Below are positions 36,402 through 43,683 of a stretch of 64,000 nucleotides of DNA, in pieces. Source of the stretch: Streptomyces sp. RPT161 (lineage in GTDB: Bacteria > Actinomycetota > Actinomycetes > Streptomycetales > Streptomycetaceae); assembly GCF_027533845.1 (NCBI RefSeq), contig NZ_JAPZVN010000002.1, positions 558,001 to 622,000 of the forward strand. The letters are read 5' to 3'. The notes below the pieces were generated by a model that saw only the letters and a program-made list of their open reading frames with translations, was not told the DNA's origin and searched no databases. How positions within the stretch are numbered: position 1 is the first letter of the stretch; each line of letters opens with the position of its first letter. The translations under genes and the position numbers were made by a program.

Positions 36402-37361
36402 GTGGTAGAGCACCGCAGCGTCAACGTGAACGGCATCCGGTTGCACATCGCCGAGGAGGGCGAGGGGCCGCTCGTCGTGCTGCTGCACGGATTTCCGGAG
36501 TGCTGGTACTCCTGGCGCCACCAGTTCGCGCCGCTTGCCGCCGCCGGGTACCGGGTCGTCGCGCCCGACCAGCGCGGCTACGGGCGCAGCGACCGGCCCG
36601 AGGAGATCGAGGCCTACACCATCCTGCACCTGGTCGGTGACGTCATCGGCCTGATCCACGCGCTCGGCGAGGAGAGCGCCGTGGTCGTCGGCCACGACTG
36701 GGGCGCACCGGTCGCCTGGCACACCGCGCTGCTGCGCCCCGACGTGGTGTCCGCCGTCGCGGGCCTGAGCGTGCCGCCGCAGCCGCGCGGCCCGGTACCG
36801 CCGTTGCGGGCGATGCGCGAGCGGTTCGACGGGCAGTTCTACTGGAACTACTTCGAGACGCCCGGCGTCGCCGACGCCGAACTCGCCGCCGACCCGCGCA
36901 CCACGTTCCGCCGCACGCTGTACGGCGCCTGCGGCGACAACCCGCACAACAACCCGCCCGCCCAGCCCCTGATCCAGCCCGGCGGCGGCTTCCTCGACCG
37001 CGTCAAGGCCCCGGAGAAGCTGCCCTCCTGGATCACCGAGGAGGACATCGACGTCTTCGTCGCGGAGTACGGCGAGGCGGGCTTCACCGGCGGCCTGAAC
37101 TGGTACCGCAACCTGGACCGCAACTGGGAACTGACGGCCGCCTGGCAGGGCGCCGCCGTCCAGCCCCCCGCCCTGTACATCACCGGCGACCGAGACCTGG
37201 TCTACGGCTTTCCCGGCATGGAAGACCTACTCCCCGCGCTGCCCAACCTCCACCCCAACCTCCGCGAGCCCATCATCCTGGAGGGCTGCGGCCACTGGAC
37301 CCAACAGGAACGCCCCCAGGAGGTCAACGCGGCGCTGCTGGAGTTCTTGGACTCCCTGTAA
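36402..37361 (+). CDS. Alpha/beta hydrolase, epoxide-hydrolase type
   Basis: A 319-residue soluble hydrolase close to soluble epoxide hydrolases. It has the oxyanion HGFP motif (residues 29-32, in LLHGFPECWYSWRHQ), the nucleophile Asp99 in VVVGHDWGAPVAWH, a cap domain with aromatic residues (FYWNYFETPG and LNWYRNLDRNWEL) that include candidate ring-opening Tyr, and the general-base His in LEGCGHWTQQERP. An Asp nucleophile with WYSWRHQ is the epoxide hydrolase pattern rather than an esterase. The GTG at 36402 follows GGGGAGG by 6 nt. Substrate unknown. Confidence 0.88.
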   Translation: MVEHRSVNVNGIRLHIAEEGEGPLVVLLHGFPECWYSWRHQFAPLAAAGYRVVAPDQRGYGRSDRPEEIEAYTILHLVGDVIGLIHALGEESAVVVGHDWGAPVAWHTALLRPDVVSAVAGLSVPPQPRGPVPPLRAMRERFDGQFYWNYFETPGVADAELAADPRTTFRRTLYGACGDNPHNNPPAQPLIQPGGGFLDRVKAPEKLPSWITEEDIDVFVAEYGEAGFTGGLNWYRNLDRNWELTAAWQGAAVQPPALYITGDRDLVYGFPGMEDLLPALPNLHPNLREPIILEGCGHWTQQERPQEVNAALLEFLDSL

Positions 37362-37380
37362 AGCCCCCCGCCTCCGCGCC

Positions 37381-37406
37381 CCGGCTCCCGACCTGTCGGG
37401 AGCCGG
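37381..37406 (+). terminator. Perfect 12-bp hairpin after the epoxide-hydrolase gene
   Basis: CCGGCTCCCGAC, a 2-nt CT turn, then GTCGGGAGCCGG, 20 nt after the stop. In RNA the tight turn would open by a base pair or so, still a strong stem. Confidence 0.8.
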
Positions 37407-38050
37407 GTCGCAGCCCCACCGCCCCAGAGGGGCGGTGGCGGCGCCCCGAGACGCGGTCAGAATCGCAGCCCCAGCGCGGGGGCGCCCCAACGGCGTCCGG
37501 AACCCAACCCGAGCGGACCGGTATCGACGGGGCCGCGCCGAGGTCAAGCCGACCGGTTCCCGGGCGCGCCCCGACGGCGTTGGGGACGCGACCGGAGGGG
37601 ACCGGTGTCGGCGGGTCCGCGTCGAGGCAGACCGCGCCGGACGGTTCCCGGACGTAGCTGCTAGCGGGGACAGGGGCGCAGCCCAGGGGGGGACGGGGGA
37701 CGCACCCCAACGGCGTCCGGGACGCAACCGGAGGGGACCGGTGTTGACGGAGCCGCGCCGAGGCAAACCGCGCGGGGTTTGGGGCGCAACCCCACGTGGG
37801 ACGGGGACACAGCGCCGAGCGGGGTTTGGGGCGCAGCCCCAGCGGGTTCGGCGCAGCCCAGGCGGGGTTTGGGACGCAGCCCTGAGCGGGCTTTAGGGCG
37901 CAGCCCTAGCGGGAGGCGCAGCCTCAGCGGGGGCGCTGTCCAGGTGGGGTTCGGGGCGGAGCCCCGAGCGGGGTCCGGGGCTGCGCTCCGCCGGGGTTTG
38001 GGGCGGAGCCCCGAGGGGGGCTGGGGCTGCGCCCCAGAAGGGCGGGCGGG
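37407..38050. repeat. Degenerate GC-rich repeat region, about 640 bp, no gene
   Basis: Two repeat types are seen. (1) Three degenerate copies of a unit of about 66 bp start near 37486, 37568 and 37703, each opening with a variant of CCCCAACGGCGTCCGGGACG and containing GGACCGGTGT-CGACGG-GCCGCGCCGAGG. (2) About a dozen copies of a short palindromic motif of the form GGGGCGCAGCCCC, spaced by GCGGGGTTTG, fill 37674-38040 and drift to GGGCGGAGCCCCGAG at the right end. Frames stay open on both strands because of the base composition, but the translations are repetitive and have no ribosome site. Such tracts occur between genes in Streptomyces (from memory). Confidence 0.8.
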
Positions 38051-38054
38051 TGGG

Positions 38055-39002
38055 CTACGTGTCGCACTGGAGTTCCGACCCACAAACCCCACACCGCGCC
38101 GTGAACCTCCCCCGCACCGGAACCCGGATCCGCTGATGGCACGTGGGGCAGGGGAACGACACCCGCAGCGGCGACCCGCCCTCGAACGCGTAGCCCCCCG
38201 CCCGCACGGGCGACACCCCGTCCCCCCGCTGCACGATCCGGCGGTCCGCCGCGTACCGCCGTCGACCGGCCCACCCGCACCGCGCCAGCGGCGGCTGCCG
38301 CAGATCCGCCTGGGCCCGCGCCATCCCCGCGCGGTACGCGTCCCGCGCCTGCGCGCTGGAGAACCACGGCTCGATGTCGTCCCCGAACGCCAGCGCCCGC
38401 TTGGCCAGCACGTACCCGAACTCCTCCGGGGTCAGATACCCGAGCTTGGACGCCGACCGCACCAGCCGGTCCCCGCGTACGTTGCTCTCCTCCCGGTAGG
38501 CGTCCAGCAGCAGCCACCCCGCACCGAGATAGGCGGACGCGGTGTCCGTGAGGATCTCGTTGTCCCGCGTACCGGCGAACTCCAGCCCCAGCCGGTGCAG
38601 ATAGACATGCATCACCTCATGCGCCAGGCACGCCCCGATGTCCCGACGATCCTCCTTGAACCGCGAGTTCAGCTCGATGAAGTACTCCGGCCCGGCCTCC
38701 AGCTCCACGTTCCCCGCGTGCACCATGTCCCGGAACGCCACGATCATCCGCGCCTCCGGCAACCGCAGGTGCTGCACGATGGTCCGCGCCACCTGCTGGG
38801 TGCCCAGGTAGATGTCGGCGTCCGGCGGTACCCGCACCTCGTCCGGGAGTACGCTGACCGCGAACGTGCTGATGGTGTCGTACGACAGCCGCCTGTAGAG
38901 CGCGGTCAGGGAGGCCTGGATGGTCTTTAGGTGCGGAAAGCCGTGCACGATCGGCCCGGAGGCCGGTCCAGACCGGTCCGCGGGTTCGGCATGACGCGTC
39001 AC
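38055..39002 (-). CDS. Zinc metallopeptidase-like protein with C-terminal zinc ribbon
   Basis: A 315-residue soluble protein. The centre has the zincin motif HEVMH (His128, Glu129, His132) in CLAHEVMHVYLHRLG, with a likely third ligand in the following NEILTDTASAYLG helix. The C-terminal about 30 residues form a two-CXXC zinc ribbon (CPTCHQ and CGVCGSELQC). No signal peptide or membrane helix is present, so it acts in the cytoplasm. The GTG at 39002 is chosen because GGGGAGG lies 5 nt upstream; an in-frame GTG at 39008 overlaps this ribosome site. Substrate and role are unknown. Confidence 0.75.
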   Translation of the reverse strand: MTRHAEPADRSGPASGPIVHGFPHLKTIQASLTALYRRLSYDTISTFAVSVLPDEVRVPPDADIYLGTQQVARTIVQHLRLPEARMIVAFRDMVHAGNVELEAGPEYFIELNSRFKEDRRDIGACLAHEVMHVYLHRLGLEFAGTRDNEILTDTASAYLGAGWLLLDAYREESNVRGDRLVRSASKLGYLTPEEFGYVLAKRALAFGDDIEPWFSSAQARDAYRAGMARAQADLRQPPLARCGWAGRRRYAADRRIVQRGDGVSPVRAGGYAFEGGSPLRVSFPCPTCHQRIRVPVRGRFTARCGVCGSELQCDT

Positions 39003-39112
39003 GGGCACCTCCCCAGGGCTGTCGCCCTTACGAGCCTACGTGCCGCCGCCACCTTTCGCCCTCGGCTCAACCACGCTGCGCCACCCCCTCCCGCGAACTA
39101 CCGTCTGCGTCC

Positions 39113-39805
39113 ATGGAGACGGTACAACTCACCACCGACATCTGGATGTTGCGCTTCACCGTGGGCCAGGCGTACGCGGTGCGCACGGCCGACGGCTTCT
39201 TCCTGGTGGACTGCGGCGCGGCGGGCGCCGAGCAGGACATCCTCACCGCCCTGCGCGGCCTCGGCGGCCGCCCGGAGGACCTGAGGGAGATCGTGCTGAC
39301 CCACTCCCACAACGATCACACGGGCTCGGCCGCCGCGCTCGTAGCCGCCACCGGGGCCACGGTCGCCGCCGGTGCCGCCGACGCGCCGGTGATCCGCGGC
39401 ACTGTGCCCGAGCCGCCCCCGTTGCTGCTGGGCTGGGAGCGCCCGCTCTACGACAGCATCGCCCCCAACGTCCCGCCCATGCCGCCCTGCCGCATCGACC
39501 GGGAGCTGACCGGCGGCGACGAACTCGACTGGGGCGTCCCGGCCCGGATCCTGCACACCCCCGGGCACACGGCGGGCAGTGTCGCCGTCCATCTGCCGGA
39601 CGCCGAAGTGGTGTTCACCGGTGACACGGTCGCCAACGTGGACCGGCTGATGCTCGGCGTGTTCAACGTCGACCGCGAGCAGGCGGCGGCGTCCTTCCGC
39701 GGAATCGCCGAACTCGATGTGCAGACCGCCTGCTTCGGCCACGGCGAACCGATCCTGCACGGCGCGGGCGACGCACTGCGCGCGGTGTCGCTCCAACCGC
39801 ACTAG
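39113..39805 (+). CDS. MBL-fold metallo-hydrolase
   Basis: A 230-residue metallo-beta-lactamase-fold enzyme. The di-metal motif HSHNDH (His64, His66, Asp68, His69) is in EIVLTHSHNDHTGSAAAL, with further ligands in LHTPGHTAGSVAVH, FTGDTVANVDRL and CFGHGEPILHG. This is the glyoxalase II/lactonase-like group with broad substrates. It lacks a signal peptide. ATG 39113 follows TACCGT by 8 nt, a likely leaderless start. Its stop overlaps that of the convergent serpin by 4 bp. Confidence 0.88.
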   Translation: METVQLTTDIWMLRFTVGQAYAVRTADGFFLVDCGAAGAEQDILTALRGLGGRPEDLREIVLTHSHNDHTGSAAALVAATGATVAAGAADAPVIRGTVPEPPPLLLGWERPLYDSIAPNVPPMPPCRIDRELTGGDELDWGVPARILHTPGHTAGSVAVHLPDAEVVFTGDTVANVDRLMLGVFNVDREQAAASFRGIAELDVQTACFGHGEPILHGAGDALRAVSLQPH

Positions 39806-40887
39806 CCCTCGGGGAAGCGCGGCTCGGTCGCCTGCCAGGCGGTGAACAGCGGCAGTTCTCCGGTCGAGTCGAGGACCACCAGCCCGAAGGGCCGGTCGAA
39901 CGCGATCTCCACCACCCGTGGCCGTGAGGTGACCATGCCCGCGTACATCATCCTGACCGCCGTGGCCGATGCCGCCTCGATGCCTTCCTCGGCCACCTTG
40001 ACCACCGCCTCCTGCACCACCTGGTCGATCGTGAGGGCCTGCGGCGACAGCCCGGAGAAGTCGGCGTGGTCACTGGTGGCGATGTCCAGGCCGAGCGCCG
40101 GAAGATGCCCGGTCACCTCGATCGTGGTGCGCAACGCGAGCCGCGGCAGCAGCACCCGCACCCGGTCGGCGTCGAGCCGGGCACGCAGCCCCGTGGGCGC
40201 CCACGCCGCGGGCAGCACCTCGGGTGCGGTGCGGCCCGGCGAACCGATGACGAACCGTACGACGGCCGGAGTGAACCCCTCGGTCGCGCACCGCAGTTCG
40301 ACCACCCGGGTCAGACCGCCGGACGACTCCGGTACGGTCCACGCGGAGTGGGCCGAGAACGTCTTGCACATCGTGGGCACCTGGTGCACGGCCCCGGCGG
40401 CGTCGGTGAACGGACGGTCCCGGGTGTTCGCCGTGTCGAACGGATCGGCCCAACGGGCCTTCAGCGCCAGCGCGTTGACCAGCAGCAGACGCGTTTCCTC
40501 CGGTATTCGCACCGGCAGCCGCTCGACCAGCCCACCGGTGGCCTCCCGCACCCAGGCGTCGATCACGGCCGGGGAAGCGTCGTCCAGCTCCCCGAAGCCG
40601 ACATCCGGCAGCGCGGCACGGAACTCCTCGCGCAGCGGCGAGCGGCTCCACACCCCGGTCGCCAGGGCCAGGGCGTCGGTCTTCTCCAGCGCACGCACCG
40701 CCGCGGCCACCGCGGCGGCGGGCTCCGGGCCGGTCTCCAGCACGCCCTCGAACGCCGTGGCGGTCTTGCCGCGCGCTCCCACCGAGACCGTGGCCAGGGC
40801 CAGCCACAGACCCGCGGGAGAGGCGGCGAAGTCCCCGTCGGGGGTCTGGGCGACGGACTCCAGCCAGCGGTGCGCGAGTTGACGCAT
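39802..40887 (-). CDS. Serpin-family protease inhibitor
   Basis: A 361-residue serpin. Recognisable blocks are FAASPAGLWLALATVSVGARG near the start, RLLLVNALALKARWADPF, and the reactive-loop hinge EEGIEAASATAV (about residues 300-311) followed by the loop RMMYAGMVTSRP and FDRPFGLVVLDSTG. The small residues of the hinge (AASA) are those that let inhibitory serpins insert the loop, so this is likely an active inhibitor; counting from the hinge puts P1 near Ala316-Gly317. There is no signal peptide. Start ATG 40887 follows TACTCT by 6 nt (leaderless); an ATG at 40908 touches AGGAGG with no spacer and is the alternative. Confidence 0.85.
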   Translation of the reverse strand: MRQLAHRWLESVAQTPDGDFAASPAGLWLALATVSVGARGKTATAFEGVLETGPEPAAAVAAAVRALEKTDALALATGVWSRSPLREEFRAALPDVGFGELDDASPAVIDAWVREATGGLVERLPVRIPEETRLLLVNALALKARWADPFDTANTRDRPFTDAAGAVHQVPTMCKTFSAHSAWTVPESSGGLTRVVELRCATEGFTPAVVRFVIGSPGRTAPEVLPAAWAPTGLRARLDADRVRVLLPRLALRTTIEVTGHLPALGLDIATSDHADFSGLSPQALTIDQVVQEAVVKVAEEGIEAASATAVRMMYAGMVTSRPRVVEIAFDRPFGLVVLDSTGELPLFTAWQATEPRFPEG

Positions 40888-40981
40888 ACCGTCAGAGTAC
40901 GGCGCCATCCTCCTTTCGGACGATGGGGCGATGGCCACATGGTGGACGCGGCGTCACGCACGGCCCCGTAGCGTCAACGGT

Positions 40982-41539
40982 ATGCGCAGGACCACCGCCC
41001 GTTCCTCCGAGCTCCGTGTCAACGGTGCCGCCGTCCTGCTGCTCCTGATCTCGGCCGCCCTCTGCGCCTGGGCGCTGCTGTACACCCCGGACGGCTCCGG
41101 AACCCGGGTGCACGGTGCCTACGCCGCGACGGCAGCCAGCACCACCGGCGCGCCGGTGCAGATCGACATCCCGCGTGCGGGTGTGCACGCCAAGGCGGTC
41201 CCGGTCGGCGCGACCTCGCCCGCCCTGTCGCCGCAGTGCGCGGGCTGGTACGCCGCCAGCGCGGCGCCAGGCGACCCGGGGCGCTCCGTCATCATCGGTG
41301 ACCGCGCCGTCTTCCACGGGCTGCCCCGGCTGCGCCCGCACGACGCCATCGAGATATCCCGCGCCGACGGCACGCACGTCTGCTACTCGGTGACCGACGT
41401 CGAACACGACGCCGCCCAGACACCGCGCCAGCCCGTCGCCGTCCTCGGCCCCAAGGCCACCACCGCGGCCCAGCTGGAGCTGATCACCCCGGTCACCGCG
41501 AACGAGACGGTGGTCGTCCACGCCGACCAGAACGCGTGA
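40982..41539 (+). CDS. Sortase-fold protein without catalytic His and Cys
   Basis: A 185-residue protein with an N-terminal membrane anchor (about 15-34) and an extracellular domain resembling class E/F sortases: IDIPRAGVHAKAVPVG, GWYAASAAPGDPGRSVIIG, LPRLRPHDAIEI and a final ELIT strand. Active sortases have GH in the second motif and LITC before the end; here these read GD (106-107) and LITP (167-170). The usual catalytic His and Cys are thus missing, and the post-Cys Arg segment is also absent. Two other Cys (86 and 134) remain. A non-enzymatic role is inferred. It is divergent from the serpin gene. Confidence 0.72.
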   Translation: MRRTTARSSELRVNGAAVLLLLISAALCAWALLYTPDGSGTRVHGAYAATAASTTGAPVQIDIPRAGVHAKAVPVGATSPALSPQCAGWYAASAAPGDPGRSVIIGDRAVFHGLPRLRPHDAIEISRADGTHVCYSVTDVEHDAAQTPRQPVAVLGPKATTAAQLELITPVTANETVVVHADQNA

Positions 41540-41609
41540 CAGGGCTTCCGCAAGGGCCTTCCCACCGCGGCGGCCAGTGATCACCAAGGCGCGGACCGGC
41601 GCTGCCGCA

Positions 41610-41627
41610 CACCCCGGTTGCGGGGTG
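41610..41627 (+). terminator. Hairpin after the sortase-like gene
   Basis: CACCCCG, a 4-nt loop GTTG, then CGGGGTG form a 7-bp stem 70 nt after the stop and before the two-component genes. Confidence 0.5.
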
Positions 41628-41710
41628 CCGACGATCCCGTTCCCATAGACACACACAAGCCGCGTAAACCCCGCAAACCGCCCCCGTGAAGGGCCCCGCG
41701 AAAGGAACCC

Positions 41711-42424
41711 ATGGCGATCAGCGTGGTCATCGCGGACGACCAGGAGATGGTCCGCACCGGCTTCCGGATGATCCTCGACAGCCAGCCGGACATCGATGTC
41801 GTCGCCGACGTCGTGGACGGCGAGGCCGCCTTGGACACCGTGCGCCGGCTGCGCCCGGACGTCTGCCTGCTCGACATCCGGATGCCCAAGGTGGACGGCC
41901 TTGAGGTCACCCGCCGCCTGCTCGCCCCCGAGGCCGCCTCGTACTGGCAGGGCTCCCCGCCGCGGATCGTCATCGTCACCACCTTCGACCTGGACGAGTA
42001 TGTGCACACCGCGCTGCACCACGGCGCCAGCGGCTTCCTGCTGAAGGACTCCAGCCCGGCCATGCTGGTCGAGGCGGTCCGCGCAGCCGCCGTCGGCGAC
42101 TCGCTGATCTCCCCGGCGATCACCGTACGGCTGCTGCGCACCATGGCCACCACGGCCGCCACCGGCAATCCCGCCAGACAGCCGTCCGAGCCGCTCACCG
42201 ACCGTGAGGCCGACGTCGCCCGCTGTCTGGCCCGCGGGCTGACCAACGCCGAGATCGCCTCCGAGCTGTTCGTCTCCCTGTCCACCGTCAAGACACACCT
42301 GGCCCACATCCAGTCCAAGCTCGACGCCCGCAACCGCGTGGAGATCGCCGCGTGGGCGTGGGAGAGCGGACTTGCCACCAGCGGCTCGGGCACCGCCGGC
42401 CCTTCCGGCGGCGCGGGCGGATGA
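41711..42424 (+). CDS. NarL/LuxR-type response regulator
   Basis: A 237-residue DNA-binding response regulator. The receiver domain has the acidic pair Asp9-Asp10, phospho-acceptor Asp55 (VCLLDIRMPKVDG), the Thr of VIVTTFDLDEYV and Lys of GFLLKDSSP. The C-terminal LuxR HTH reads LTDREADVARCLARGLTNAE then LFVSLSTVKTHLAHIQSKL. GAAAGGAACCC precedes the ATG. The stop overlaps the kinase start (ATGA), so the two form a two-component operon. Target genes are unknown; the GH101 gene lies just downstream. Confidence 0.93.
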   Translation: MAISVVIADDQEMVRTGFRMILDSQPDIDVVADVVDGEAALDTVRRLRPDVCLLDIRMPKVDGLEVTRRLLAPEAASYWQGSPPRIVIVTTFDLDEYVHTALHHGASGFLLKDSSPAMLVEAVRAAAVGDSLISPAITVRLLRTMATTAATGNPARQPSEPLTDREADVARCLARGLTNAEIASELFVSLSTVKTHLAHIQSKLDARNRVEIAAWAWESGLATSGSGTAGPSGGAGG

Positions 42425-43572
42425 CCGGGCTGGCGGGATGGGCGGCCCGCCATCCGCGAGCGGTCGGCGTCGGCAAGTGCGCCCTGGCCTTCGTGCTGCT
42501 GTTCCTGGTGGCCCTTGAGGCGCTCGTGCTGGCCCGGCAGCCTACCCGTCCGCACGCCATCGTCTGGGCCGCGGGCGTCGCCGTGTGCGTGTGCGCGGTG
42601 CCGAACAACCGCGTCCCACTGGTGGTACGGGCGGCGGTGGCCGCGGTGGTCTCCTGGACCACCACCATCGTGCTGCTCGTCGGCCAACCCCCGCTCAGCG
42701 TCTGGGGGCTCGGTGAGGCGATCGCCCTGCTGGTGCTGTTGACCGCGGTGGTGCACCGCGCCCCGGACCGGGCCGCCGTAGTCCTCGGGCCGCTGCTGGG
42801 CCTGGCCGCCGTCGCCGCGCCGCTGCGCGACACCAAACCGGGCGCCTTCACCCTGGTGATGGCCGTCTCCACCACGCTGGTCGCCGCCTTCTCACTGGTG
42901 CTGCGCGCCCAGTCCACCCAGCGGCTGCGCGACCTGGCCGCCGTGCGCTCCGCCGAACGCAGGGAACTGGCAAGGGAGTTGCACGACGTGGTCGCCCACC
43001 ACATCACCGGCATCGTGGTGCAGGCCCGCGCCGCCCGGTTCACCGAGCGTGAACAAGGCGCCGTGGTCGACGCCGCCGAGAGCTTCGGCCGGATCGAGAC
43101 CGCGGCGGGCGAGGCGCTGGGCGCCATGCGGCGCCTGGTGCACGTACTGCGCGAGGACACCGCGGAGACCGCGCCGCTCGCCGGTATCGAGCAGGTACGA
43201 GAGCTGACGCAGGCGTTCTCACGCACCGGCCCGCCCGTGCTGCTCCAGGTGGAAAGCGGCCTCGACGACCGTGTCCCACCCGATGTCGCGGCGGGTGTCC
43301 ACCGCATCGTCCGAGAGGCGCTCACCAACGTGGTCAAGCACGCGGCCGACGCCACGGCGGTCCGCATCACGCTTCGCACCGTCGCCGACGGCCTGGAAGT
43401 GCGGATCGCCGACGACGGCAGCAAGGCCGCCAAGCTCGCCGAGTCCGCGCGCGGCGGCGGCTTCGGCCTGGTCGGCCTCACCGAACGCGCCGAAGCGCTC
43501 GGCGGACGGCTGTCCGCCGGACCCGCCCCCGAAGGCGGCTGGCTGGTCACCGCCGTACTTCCGCTGCACTGA
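42421..43572 (+). CDS. Sensor histidine kinase, HisKA_3 type
   Basis: Partner of the preceding regulator, 383 residues. The N-terminal 160 residues contain about five membrane helices with almost no extracellular loop, as in intramembrane-sensing kinases. The phospho-acceptor His188 is in ELARELHDVVAHHI, and the ATPase domain shows IVREALTNVVKHA, VRIADDG and GGGFGLVGLTERAEALGG. Translationally coupled to the regulator through ATGA. Confidence 0.93.
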   Translation: MTGLAGWAARHPRAVGVGKCALAFVLLFLVALEALVLARQPTRPHAIVWAAGVAVCVCAVPNNRVPLVVRAAVAAVVSWTTTIVLLVGQPPLSVWGLGEAIALLVLLTAVVHRAPDRAAVVLGPLLGLAAVAAPLRDTKPGAFTLVMAVSTTLVAAFSLVLRAQSTQRLRDLAAVRSAERRELARELHDVVAHHITGIVVQARAARFTEREQGAVVDAAESFGRIETAAGEALGAMRRLVHVLREDTAETAPLAGIEQVRELTQAFSRTGPPVLLQVESGLDDRVPPDVAAGVHRIVREALTNVVKHAADATAVRITLRTVADGLEVRIADDGSKAAKLAESARGGGFGLVGLTERAEALGGRLSAGPAPEGGWLVTAVLPLH

Positions 43573-43683
43573 CCCCGGCCGCGGAACGCGGGAGTCCAAG
43601 CGCTGCCACCCCTTTGTCCATGGGCAGCACCGGCCCCGGTGATCCACCCTGTGCGGATCGGATGCCATGCCGGAAGGAGCGCG

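Noticed and set aside
37407-38050. Possible CRISPR array.
   Set aside because: The units are degenerate, unevenly spaced and palindromic, spacers are not unique sequences, and no cas gene is present.
37227-38092. Open frames on the minus strand across the repeat tract, giving repeated GLRPKPR-type peptides.
   Set aside because: They are translations of degenerate palindromic repeats with no ribosome site or conserved domain.
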